From NCBI GenBank assembly GCA_004353515.1, contig SMNZ01000002.1:868001-932000 (forward strand): DNA of 64,000 nucleotides, in the 5' to 3' direction. This DNA comes from Alteromonadaceae bacterium M269 (GTDB taxonomy: Bacteria; Pseudomonadota; Gammaproteobacteria; Enterobacterales; Alteromonadaceae). Under the pieces are notes generated by a model, which had not been told where the DNA came from, did not search any database, and saw only the letters and a list, made by a program, of their open reading frames with translations. Position numbers and translations under genes: made by a program. Positions 26,896-35,772 of the stretch are shown piece by piece (positions within the stretch are counted from its first letter, which is position 1; every line of letters starts with the position of its first letter).

Positions 26896-28206
26896 ATGTC
26901 ATCCACTCAATCAGTTACAGCACGCAACGGCGATAGAATAGCCATAGTTGCCGGTTTAAGAACACCGTTCGCTAAGATGGCGACGTATTTTCATGGCGTG
27001 CCCGCTGTTGATTTAGGAAAAATGGTCGTCAACGAAATGTTGGTAAGAAACGATGTTGATCCTAAGTCTGTTGATCAGCTTGTTTACGGTCAAGTTGTAC
27101 AAATGCCTGAAGCACCGAACATTGCGCGTGAAATTGTGTTGGGCACAGGAATGAACATTAATACCGATGCTTATAGTGTTTCTAGAGCCTGCGCAACAAG
27201 TTTTCAGTCAACAGTGAATGTCGCCGAATCTATGATGGCAGGAACTGTTCAAGTTGGCGTTGCTGGAGGCGCTGATTCGACTTCAGTATCACCTATCGGT
27301 GTATCAAAGCCTCTAGCTAGAGCACTTGTTGACCTGCAGAAAACAAAGACATTAGGTCAAAAATGGCAGGTTCTTAAAAAGTTAAAACTTAAGAACCTTT
27401 TGCCTGTACCTCCTGCTGTTGCCGAATACTCAACAGGCCTTTCTATGGGGCAAACTGCAGAACAAATGGCCAAGACGCATAACATTAGTCGAGCTGACCA
27501 AGATGCGTTAGCCCACCGCTCTCACGCGAATGCTGCTAAGAGTTGGGAAGATGGCTTGTTAGAAAATGAAGTGATGACAGCTTATGCTGAACCTTTTAAA
27601 GGTGCGCTGGAGAGAGATAACAACGTAAGAATGGATTCAAAAGTTGAAGGGTATGCAAAACTGCGCCCTGTTTTTGATAGAGCACATGGTTCAGTGACTG
27701 CAGCGAACGCAACGCCATTGACTGATGGTGCATCAGCCGTATTAATGATGACTGAGAGTCGCGCAAAAGAATTAGGCTACACGCCTTTGGGTTATATTAA
27801 GAGCTATGCATTCGCAGCTATAGACGTCTGGGAAGATATGTTGATGGGACCTTCCTATGCAACGCCTCTTGCGCTGGAACGAGCGGGTATGGATCTGAAC
27901 GATCTGACACTTATTGAAATGCATGAAGCTTTTGCGGCTCAAACATTGGCTAACATCAAAATGTTTGCAAGTGATAAGTTTGCACAAGAGAAGCTTGGAA
28001 GAAGTAAAGCAACCGGTGAGATTGATATGGACAAGTTTAACCAAATGGGTAGTTCTATCGCGTATGGTCACCCCTTTGCAGCAACCGGAACCCGAATGAT
28101 AACGCAGATGTTAAACGACCTTAATCGCCGTGGTGGTGGAACAGGGTTATTAACTGCATGTGCTGCTGGTGGCTTAGGCGCAGCTATGATTGTTGAAACA
28201 GAATAA
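26896..28206 (+). CDS. fadI: Acetyl-CoA C-acyltransferase FadI (3-ketoacyl-CoA thiolase)
   Basis: A 436-residue thiolase, beta subunit of the FadI-FadJ beta-oxidation complex, cleaving 3-ketoacyl-CoA with CoA to acetyl-CoA and a shortened acyl-CoA. The nucleophile Cys99 is in [12 protein letters not shown]. The His of EMHEAFAAQ, the [10 protein letters not shown] His and the C-terminal Cys in [10 protein letters not shown] complete the active site. Length equals E. coli FadI (436). The ATG at 26896 is preceded by AAGGAG at 5 bases; a GTG two codons earlier is in frame but overlaps that site. fadJ follows after 12 bases. Confidence 0.96.
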   Translation: MSSTQSVTARNGDRIAIVAGLRTPFAKMATYFHGVPAVDLGKMVVNEMLVRNDVDPKSVDQLVYGQVVQMPEAPNIAREIVLGTGMNINTDAYSVSRACATSFQSTVNVAESMMAGTVQVGVAGGADSTSVSPIGVSKPLARALVDLQKTKTLGQKWQVLKKLKLKNLLPVPPAVAEYSTGLSMGQTAEQMAKTHNISRADQDALAHRSHANAAKSWEDGLLENEVMTAYAEPFKGALERDNNVRMDSKVEGYAKLRPVFDRAHGSVTAANATPLTDGASAVLMMTESRAKELGYTPLGYIKSYAFAAIDVWEDMLMGPSYATPLALERAGMDLNDLTLIEMHEAFAAQTLANIKMFASDKFAQEKLGRSKATGEIDMDKFNQMGSSIAYGHPFAATGTRMITQMLNDLNRRGGGTGLLTACAAGGLGAAMIVETE

Positions 28207-28218
28207 GGAAACGTAAGA

Positions 28219-30342
28219 ATGAGCGAACAAAATCAATCTGCGTTTACGTTAGACAAAAGAGAAGACGGCATCGCCATCCTAACTATGGATGTGCCTGGCG
28301 AGACCATGAATACGCTAAAAGCGGAATTTAGTGACCAAATTACCACTATGCTGGATCAGATCGAATCGGATAACAGCATTAAAGGTGTCGTTGTCGCGAG
28401 TGGAAAAGAGAATTCCTTTGTCGCTGGTGCAGATATCTCGATGCTAGATGGCTGTGAAACTGCCGAGCAAGCGCAAGCTTTATCAAGCTCTGGCCAAGCG
28501 ATTTTTGATCGTATTGAAAAATTGAAGATACCTGTTGTTGCCGCTGTTCATGGACCTGCCCTTGGAGGCGGACTCGAACTTGCGTTGTGCTGCCACAGTC
28601 GAGTCTGTAGTGACGATAGCAAAACTGTTTTAGGTTTACCTGAAGTGCAACTGGGCGTGCTGCCTGGCACAGGTGGTACTCAGCGTTTACCCGCATTGAT
28701 TGGTATTCAGCAGGCAATGCAAATGATGCTAACAGGTAAGCAAGTCAAAGCGAAGCAAGCGAAGAAGCTTGGTTTAGTTGACGATGTTGTGCCACATTCA
28801 GTTCTAATTGATGTAGCAGTAAAACTAGCTACAAAAGGCAAAAAGAAGTCGGCTCAACCTAAGTTGTCTCTAGTAAATAAATTCTTAGAAAAAACACCCT
28901 TTGGGCAACAGATAGTATTTAAACAGGCACGTAAACAAACGTTATCCAAGACTTTCGGTAACTATCCAGCACCTATGCGCATTATTGACTGTATAGAGGC
29001 TGGTGTTACAGGAAAGAAAGGTTATCAAACAGAAGCTAAGCTGTTTGGTGAATTGGTGATGACGTCAGAATCGAATGAGTTACGTAATATCTTTTTTGCC
29101 ACGACCGACATGAAAAAAGAGAGTGGCGTTGAAGGTGTTGAACCTGCTGATTTATCAAAGATCGGGGTTTTAGGTGGTGGTTTGATGGGCGGAGGTATCG
29201 CCTACGTGACCGCAACTAAAGCTAGTTTACCTGTGCGCATAAAAGATATTCGCAGTGAGGGTATAGCGAATGCCATGAAATACTCTTTCGATTTGCTGAA
29301 TAAGAAGGTTAAGCGCCGCTTTATGGCAAAGAGTGTTATGCAAAAGCAAATGGCACTTCTAACTGGTTCAACAAATTATGACGGCTTTGGTGACGCAGAT
29401 GTTGTTATCGAAGCGGTATTTGAAGATATCTCTTTAAAACAGCAAATGGTTGCTGATATTGAGGAAAACTGTAACGAGAATACTATTTTCGCGTCTAACA
29501 CGTCTTCAATTCCTATTGGACAAATTGCCGAAAAAGCAAAGCGTCCTGAGAACGTTATTGGTCTGCACTATTTTTCTCCCGTAGAAAAAATGCCGCTGGC
29601 GGAGGTTATTTCTCATGACAAGACGTCTGAGCAAACGATATCAACGACAGTAGAACTTGCGCGTCGCCAAGGTAAAACACCAATTGTTGTTAAAGACGGT
29701 GCTGGCTTCTATGTGAATAGGATACTAGCTCCATATATGAATGAAGCAGCCGATGTTTTGTTGGCAGGTGAGCCTATTGAACAAATCGATAAAGCGCTGC
29801 AAAAGTTCGGTTTCCCTGTTGGGCCGGTCAAGTTGCTTGATGAAGTTGGTATTGATGTTGGGACGAAGATTATCCCTATCCTAATGGCCCAGTTTGGTGA
29901 TCGATTTAAGTCTGCTGATGCGTTCGACAAAGTCTTAAAAGATGACCGTAAAGGGAAAAAGAACAAGAAGGGCTTCTATCTTTATACTGGCAAAAAACCT
30001 GGCAAAGAAGTTGACGAAAGTATCTACAGCCTAGTTGGTGTTAAACCCAACCCGAGTATGAGCTTGAATCAGATATCTGAACGTTGCGTCATGATGATGT
30101 TGAATGAAGCGGCTATGTGTTTAGATGAAGGTGTTATTCGCAGTGCTCGTGATGGAGATATCGGTGCCATATTTGGTATTGGATTCCCTCCATTCCTTGG
30201 CGGACCATTCCGTTATATGGATAGTTTAGGTATCGAGCATGTGGTTAATCGCTTAGAGCACTATCAGTCAACGTTGGGTGATAAGTTTGCTCCTGCTCAA
30301 CTTCTTCTTCAAATGAAAGAAGAAAATAAAACCTTTTATTAA
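28219..30342 (+). CDS. fadJ: Fatty acid oxidation complex alpha subunit FadJ
   Basis: A 707-residue multifunctional enzyme: N-terminal enoyl-CoA hydratase (about 1-190), central NAD-dependent 3-hydroxyacyl-CoA dehydrogenase (about 310-590) and a C-terminal domain. The oxyanion-hole and catalytic blocks GGGLELALCCHSRV and GLPEVQLGVLPGTGGTQRLP are present. The NAD-binding loop is VLGGGLMGGGIAY, and IGLHYFSPVEKMPLAEVI holds the dehydrogenase His. It works with FadI in the same operon. A terminator follows at 30361-30387. Confidence 0.96.
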   Translation: MSEQNQSAFTLDKREDGIAILTMDVPGETMNTLKAEFSDQITTMLDQIESDNSIKGVVVASGKENSFVAGADISMLDGCETAEQAQALSSSGQAIFDRIEKLKIPVVAAVHGPALGGGLELALCCHSRVCSDDSKTVLGLPEVQLGVLPGTGGTQRLPALIGIQQAMQMMLTGKQVKAKQAKKLGLVDDVVPHSVLIDVAVKLATKGKKKSAQPKLSLVNKFLEKTPFGQQIVFKQARKQTLSKTFGNYPAPMRIIDCIEAGVTGKKGYQTEAKLFGELVMTSESNELRNIFFATTDMKKESGVEGVEPADLSKIGVLGGGLMGGGIAYVTATKASLPVRIKDIRSEGIANAMKYSFDLLNKKVKRRFMAKSVMQKQMALLTGSTNYDGFGDADVVIEAVFEDISLKQQMVADIEENCNENTIFASNTSSIPIGQIAEKAKRPENVIGLHYFSPVEKMPLAEVISHDKTSEQTISTTVELARRQGKTPIVVKDGAGFYVNRILAPYMNEAADVLLAGEPIEQIDKALQKFGFPVGPVKLLDEVGIDVGTKIIPILMAQFGDRFKSADAFDKVLKDDRKGKKNKKGFYLYTGKKPGKEVDESIYSLVGVKPNPSMSLNQISERCVMMMLNEAAMCLDEGVIRSARDGDIGAIFGIGFPPFLGGPFRYMDSLGIEHVVNRLEHYQSTLGDKFAPAQLLLQMKEENKTFY

Positions 30343-30360
30343 CAACTAGTTAACCTTTGA

Positions 30361-30387
30361 AAAAGCTGCATTTGCAGCTTTTTTTTT
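30361..30387 (+). terminator. Rho-independent terminator of fadI-fadJ
   Basis: AAGCTGCA and TGCAGCTT form the stem, followed by a run of nine T. Confidence 0.92.
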
Positions 30388-30432
30388 GACCATATTTTAG
30401 TGTATGATGCGCACCCTAACTAGGAGATGGTC

Positions 30433-30633
30433 ATGATGTTATTAGTAGTGTTGGTGTTGACTGTTTCTAGTCTATTTTATTATGTGCAGGCGTTTAAAAA
30501 CGGGATGTCAGCGAAAGGCTGGGCGGTCATTGGGTTGGCTATTGGGCCTTGTGCACTACCTTTATTTAGAGCTCAAAAGCGTATGGCATTGCGTAGAGTT
30601 CAAGGATTCGATTCCGTTTTCTTCGGTGCTTAG
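30433..30633 (+). CDS. Small membrane protein, unknown function
   Basis: A 66-residue protein with two hydrophobic stretches, LLVVLVLTVSSLFYYVQAF (about 3-21) and WAVIGLAIGPCALPLF (about 31-46), and a basic loop and tail (RAQKRMALRRVQ). AGGAG at 30422-30426 sets the start at ATG 30433; the ATG at 30427 touches the ribosome binding site. It lies alone between two terminators, so it is transcribed on its own. I do not recognise a family. Hydrophobicity and position support a real gene. Confidence 0.7.
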   Translation: MMLLVVLVLTVSSLFYYVQAFKNGMSAKGWAVIGLAIGPCALPLFRAQKRMALRRVQGFDSVFFGA

Positions 30634-30657
30634 AATCTCACTTTCCTGTAGATAAGA

Positions 30658-30686
30658 AAAAAGAGAGGAATCCCTCTCTCTTTTTT
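30658..30686. terminator. Hairpin with A/T flanks, likely bidirectional terminator
   Basis: AAGAGAGG and CCTCTCTCTT pair around AAT, with A-run on the left and T-run on the right. It separates the small plus-strand gene from the small minus-strand gene at 30738. Confidence 0.8.
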
Positions 30687-30737
30687 AATTACAAATGCTT
30701 AGCGTTTTTGCTAGATCTTGAACAAATATTCTAGCTA

Positions 30738-30911
30738 TCAAAACCAACTGAAGAGGCCGAAACCTTTCTTCTTCTTAAACTCCGTCTTGGTAGTGTCTAC
30801 AATAACAGTCTTTGTATTTGTATCTTCTTTCGAAACTTCTACCTTCTGGTTTGCATTATCTGCTGCAGGAGCAGTACTTACGGCTAACGCCATCGCATAA
30901 GCTTTCAACAT
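30738..30911 (-). CDS. Small exported Lys-rich protein, unknown function
   Basis: A 57-codon gene on the minus strand. Translation begins MLKAYAMALAVSTAPAADNA, which looks like a short signal peptide with an AxA-type cleavage region. An acidic and basic stretch (KVEVSKEDTNTKTVIVDTTK) follows, and the end is EFKKKKGFGLFSWF. AGAGG stands 10 bases before the ATG at 30911. No family is recognised. The Lys tract followed by an aromatic C-terminus is distinctive. Its stop is followed by the shared terminator at 30658-30686. Confidence 0.6.
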   Translation of the reverse strand: MLKAYAMALAVSTAPAADNANQKVEVSKEDTNTKTVIVDTTKTEFKKKKGFGLFSWF

Positions 30912-31098
30912 ATTATCTTTCCTCTTATTAGCGTTGAATTTGACATAATTAAATATGTCAGCTTCCGATGTAGCTATATTCGTGCCACTTTTTATTGTGG
31001 GGTTAAGTAGCTGATTTAAAAGGATTTAGTATTGAGTGTTTCTATGAAATGAGGGTCAAATATATGACGCTGGTTATTCGGTAATCTATAGAAGTAGG

Positions 31099-34000
31099 CT
31101 AAATAGAGTTAACTATATTCGAAAGATTCTTATTCTCACGTAACATTTTTTCAAAACGCTCGGCGCTAAGAGGTTTACTAAATAAGTATCCTTGAATCAT
31201 TTCACACTCATAGCTTCTGAGTATAGAAAGTTGTTCTTCTTGCTCTACACCTTCTGCGACAACTTTAAGCCCTAAGTTATGAGCGATATTGATGATGGCG
31301 GAAATCATATGCCTGTCGACACTGCTAGTCGCAATTCCATCAATAAAGGCTTTATCAATTTTCAGGGTATTTAATGGGAACTGCTTGAGATAAGCCAACG
31401 ATGAATAACCTGTACCAAAGTCATCTAAGGCTAGGTGAATACCTCGCTCTCTTAATCTTTCCATTAACATTAGAGATTCATCAGGGTGTTGCATCAAGGT
31501 CCCTTCAGTAATTTCACATTCAAGGTGTAATGGAGATAAACCCGTTTGTTTAAGTATCTTGGTAATACGGTCATCCAAGTCTGGCAATTCAAACTGGCGA
31601 GCAGAGATATTTATAGCAACTCGACCTGTAAATAAGCCTTCTTTAACCCAGCGTTGAGTATCTTTGCAGGCTTTACGTAATACCATTTCGCCGATTTGAA
31701 TAATTTGCCCAGTCTGTTCAGCGAGTGGGATAAATTGATTAGGACTCACAATGCCTTTTTCAGGGTGTTCAAACCTGACCAGGGCTTCCATACTGATGAG
31801 TTTGCCTGTTATTACGTCGACTTTGGGTTGGTAATAAACAGTAAAGAGATCTTCTTTTAAGCCGTGACGAATCAGGTTTTCAATTTGTAATTGACGAACC
31901 GCATGTTGATTCATTTCGCCGCTAAAGAATTGATACCTGTGGCCCCCTGAGTTTTTAGCAAAATACATTGCTGTATCTGCATTTTTTAATAGTTCTTGAG
32001 GGCTAGTCCCATCACCTGGGAAGAAGGCTAGTCCAACGCTGGCACCCAATACAAACTCCTGTTTATTGATAATAAATGGGCGAGCGACTTCATCTAATAT
32101 AAATTGTGCAAAATGCGTAATACGGTGAATATCAGTTGTTTTATCTACAAGGATACTGAACTCATCACCGCCTAGGCGGTAACAGGTTGCATTGTTACCG
32201 GTCAACTTTTGCAGTCTCGAAGCTATTTGCTTGATCAGTAAATCACCCGTTTGGTGACCCATGGAATCATTAATTTTCTTAAAGTTATCGATATCTAAGC
32301 AGAGTAGGGCATGATTAGTATTCTTTCTTACCAAGTTATCATGGCTTGCTTGGAAGAAAGAGCGATTAGGTAAGTTAGTTAGAGGGTCGGTATTAGCTAA
32401 CTTAAGTAATTCTTTTTCCGTCGTCTTACGATCAGTAATATCTGACATCACACCAACAAAGTGAGTAATAACACCATCTTCTGTTTTAATGGCATCGATA
32501 TTTAAGCTAATTTCAAACCGTTCGCCATTAACGCGAGAGGACTCGATTTCCCCAAACCAATTACCTTTATGAATCAGCGTCTTTTTCACTTCTTCAGTAA
32601 ATGCTTCAGGGTACTGATAGAAACGTAAGTAAGATGCCAACGCTTGCTCTCGAGTATTACCGGTATGACGACAATAGGACTCATTAACTGATACAAAGCG
32701 GAAATGATGGTCCGTTATAAAGACACCATCTGAAATAGTTTCAATTGATTTACGATAAAGTTTAAGTTGTTCTTCAGAAATCTTTTGGGCATCGATATTT
32801 TTAATAGTACCGGTCATACGCAGAGGTTGAGCTTCGTCGTTCCATGTCACTACACGACCTCTATCCAACACCCAGACCCACTCATCTTTAAAGTTTTTGA
32901 TTCGATACGATGCACTAAAGTTATCGGATATGCCGGATAGGTGTTCATTGAGCGCAGTTGCTAACCTTTCAATATCCTCAGGATGAATATTGCGCTCATA
33001 AGAACTAAATGCTCGAATATCATCTTGCGGGAAGTCCATGGTTCCCCATGTGTTAGAGCGGTGAACCTCTTTTGCAGTGATATCCCAATCCCAGAGCTCG
33101 TCACCGCTACTCCAAAGTGTTAATTTGAGTCGCTCTTCGCTGTCCTCTAGAAGTTTCTGTGATAAGCGTTTGGCATTGTATTGTTTTAACCAGTAACCAA
33201 AAGTGAGTAATATAAAGGCGGTATATATTGCAATGGCTTTATTATTTAACCAAAACGGTGGTTCAATAATAATAGAAAGGCTACGGACTGGTGACCAAGG
33301 TCCATCGTAACTTCTTGCTTGTAGTTGGAATTCATATTTTCCGAAATCTAAATTAGTATAAGTAGCTTGTCTTAATTCGCTAGTCGTTTCTAACCAATTA
33401 CCATCACTACCAACTAACTTATAACGGTAAGAAATAGCGTTAGGTTCTAGAGCATTGATAGATGCAAATTCTATAGTAAATGGAGATGCGTCATTGTTAA
33501 GTATAATTTCGGAGCTTCTATTAATAGGTTTTTCTAGCGGGCTATCAACGCTATCTGTAGTCACTATCTTATTGAAGATCCTGAACTCAGTGAGCTCTGG
33601 CTGAGGAGTAACAACATTTTTGCGAGAGTCAAAGCTATTTGTTTCTATTCCGTGAAAGCCATTGTTACCGCCAACTAAAATAACGCCGTCAGAAGTTATG
33701 ACACCTGCACCTTCGTTAAGGTTATTGAAGTTCAGTAGCGGTTCTGAGATGCTTCGAATAACTCTATTAGTAGAACTATCTATCTGAGATACCGATTTGG
33801 AATCTACTGCCCAAACATATTTACTATCCGCTAAAACATTGATCAAACTGTTACTGGAAAGCTTGGATTTATCTGTAAAGTGCTCTTCGATATTTAGGTT
33901 AGGTTTACTAAGTTTAAGTAAACCGTTGTAATAAGTTGAGGCCCAAAACGCTTCGTTTGTTTCTGCAACTGCATTGAAAGAGGCAGACTTGTCTCCTAAA

Positions 34001-35598
34001 TTAATTATTAACTGGTTAAATTGCTGAGTTTTGAGGTTGTATTTGGATAAACCTAAGTTTGTTGATAGCCATAGTTCATGGTTTGAATCAACATATAATG
34101 GCCTAATTCTCGTTACTTGATTGTTTGCGATAGGTATTTTGACATGTTTACCAGTAGTTATATTTATACCAGTAAGATTTGGGGATTCAGAAGACAACCA
34201 AGAAATACCATCATTAACTACGACTATGTCAAATTCGTGATCTGGGAAATAGTTGTTTTGTAGTAGTAACTCTTCGCCTTGCAATATGTATTCATGAACA
34301 CCATTGGATGTCGCTAGCCAGATATGATCATCCTGATCAATATCGAGATCCCAAATGTTGTAGCTTTGATTTTTAAGGAAGTGTTCATACCTTCCTGTTT
34401 CTGGGGAATATCTGTTAACTCCGCCATTTTGTGTTGCTATCCATAAAAAACCTTTAGAGTCCTCATCGATAGACCAGATCATTTTTCCGGATAACCCAAA
34501 CTTGTAGCTTGGATTAGGCTTAAAATGCTTAATATTCGAGTTTAACGGGTTGTAAAAGTTGATACCGTTGTTGTAGGTACCCAACCAAATTGTTTTGTTA
34601 CTGTCTTTAAATACCTTATTTATAAACGGCTGGGATAAAGATGTCTGAAAGCTTCTTTCTTTGTCAATAAGTATTGTTGATTGGGTATTTATATCCAATA
34701 TGGATATACCATGTTCTGTACCTATCCATAGAGTATGTTCATTTTCTAAATCTATAGTTCTGACCCAATTGCTGACAAGAGGGGGGGAGCTTTTAGAGTG
34801 GTAATATGTTTCAACTAAGTTCTCTTTATTAAGTACAATAACTCCCTTTTCTGTAGCTAACCAGTATTCTTCACCAATTACCTTCATATCATGAAGATAA
34901 TCCGCAATAAATCCCTTTTCAGTGTTGGCATCGCCTTTTAACGGAGAGAGGTTGCCTGTTTCCTTATCTAATATATATATCCCGTATCCATATGTACCAA
35001 CCCATATTCGTTCTTCTTCCGCCAAAATAAATATTACTTCTTGGGGAAAAAGAGTTATTTCATTATATACTTGTTCAAATCTATTTGAGTTTGGAGTTAG
35101 AGTGTAGAAACCTTGTGCGCCAGCTGCTAGTAAACTCCCATCTTCCATTTGAGTTAACGCACCAATTTTATTTGTCGCAAACCCATTGTTGTCTGCATTA
35201 AAAATGTCGAAGTTATCTTTATCTGGGTTGTATCGACCTAAACCATTATGAGTTACTACCCATAGAGCACCTGCATTATCGATAAATAGCTGTCTAACAA
35301 ATTGATCAGGAAGTGAGCTGGGGATATCGGGAGAGTGTTTGTATTGTTTGAATTTATAGCCGTCGTAGCGGTTTAGGCCATCAAAGGTTGCGATCCAAAT
35401 ATAACCATCACCGTCTTCGGCAATATCTGTAATAGAATCACTGGAAAGACCATCGGCTGTGGTCAAATTCTTGAATTGAATGTCGGCAATGCTTGTGTTC
35501 GCCTCTACAGGCAGAAACGATGTACTAGCAACCAACAGAACAAACAATAGTGTTTTTATAGCGACATTAATTGCTTGCACTAATAACCCGAATATCAA
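31099..35598 (-). CDS. Two-component-propeller / Y_Y_Y / PAS / GGDEF / EAL sensor protein
   Basis: A 1499-residue one-protein c-di-GMP sensor. A signal peptide (about 1-34) is followed by a periplasmic beta-propeller of 'regulator propeller' repeats (about 45-640; for example DGYIWIATFDGLNRYDGY, KTIWLGTYNNGINFYNP) and a Y_Y_Y domain (about 690-765). One helix follows (about 775-795), then two PAS/PAC units (about 815-1050), a GGDEF domain with intact GGDEF at about 1143, and an EAL domain with EALVRF at about 1270, DDFGTGYSS and VVAEGVE. Both catalytic motifs are kept, so synthesis and hydrolysis are both possible. The propeller architecture, known mainly from Bacteroidetes hybrid sensors of glycans, is joined here to c-di-GMP output. 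Confidence 0.93.
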   Translation of the reverse strand: MIFGLLVQAINVAIKTLLFVLLVASTSFLPVEANTSIADIQFKNLTTADGLSSDSITDIAEDGDGYIWIATFDGLNRYDGYKFKQYKHSPDIPSSLPDQFVRQLFIDNAGALWVVTHNGLGRYNPDKDNFDIFNADNNGFATNKIGALTQMEDGSLLAAGAQGFYTLTPNSNRFEQVYNEITLFPQEVIFILAEEERIWVGTYGYGIYILDKETGNLSPLKGDANTEKGFIADYLHDMKVIGEEYWLATEKGVIVLNKENLVETYYHSKSSPPLVSNWVRTIDLENEHTLWIGTEHGISILDINTQSTILIDKERSFQTSLSQPFINKVFKDSNKTIWLGTYNNGINFYNPLNSNIKHFKPNPSYKFGLSGKMIWSIDEDSKGFLWIATQNGGVNRYSPETGRYEHFLKNQSYNIWDLDIDQDDHIWLATSNGVHEYILQGEELLLQNNYFPDHEFDIVVVNDGISWLSSESPNLTGINITTGKHVKIPIANNQVTRIRPLYVDSNHELWLSTNLGLSKYNLKTQQFNQLIINLGDKSASFNAVAETNEAFWASTYYNGLLKLSKPNLNIEEHFTDKSKLSSNSLINVLADSKYVWAVDSKSVSQIDSSTNRVIRSISEPLLNFNNLNEGAGVITSDGVILVGGNNGFHGIETNSFDSRKNVVTPQPELTEFRIFNKIVTTDSVDSPLEKPINRSSEIILNNDASPFTIEFASINALEPNAISYRYKLVGSDGNWLETTSELRQATYTNLDFGKYEFQLQARSYDGPWSPVRSLSIIIEPPFWLNNKAIAIYTAFILLTFGYWLKQYNAKRLSQKLLEDSEERLKLTLWSSGDELWDWDITAKEVHRSNTWGTMDFPQDDIRAFSSYERNIHPEDIERLATALNEHLSGISDNFSASYRIKNFKDEWVWVLDRGRVVTWNDEAQPLRMTGTIKNIDAQKISEEQLKLYRKSIETISDGVFITDHHFRFVSVNESYCRHTGNTREQALASYLRFYQYPEAFTEEVKKTLIHKGNWFGEIESSRVNGERFEISLNIDAIKTEDGVITHFVGVMSDITDRKTTEKELLKLANTDPLTNLPNRSFFQASHDNLVRKNTNHALLCLDIDNFKKINDSMGHQTGDLLIKQIASRLQKLTGNNATCYRLGGDEFSILVDKTTDIHRITHFAQFILDEVARPFIINKQEFVLGASVGLAFFPGDGTSPQELLKNADTAMYFAKNSGGHRYQFFSGEMNQHAVRQLQIENLIRHGLKEDLFTVYYQPKVDVITGKLISMEALVRFEHPEKGIVSPNQFIPLAEQTGQIIQIGEMVLRKACKDTQRWVKEGLFTGRVAINISARQFELPDLDDRITKILKQTGLSPLHLECEITEGTLMQHPDESLMLMERLRERGIHLALDDFGTGYSSLAYLKQFPLNTLKIDKAFIDGIATSSVDRHMISAIINIAHNLGLKVVAEGVEQEEQLSILRSYECEMIQGYLFSKPLSAERFEKMLRENKNLSNIVNSI

Positions 35599-35772
35599 AA
35601 TGCACGATTGATAAAACCTTAAATTTTTGTGGAAATTTTATTATTTTTATTTTTCTTGCAAAGTATAAAGATTCATCACTGGTTATGATGTTCATACTTG
35701 TGCCCACAGGCCATTGAAATTAAAGCATTTGAGTCGCCATGTCAAAATTTTGACAAAGAATTTGACGATTTA

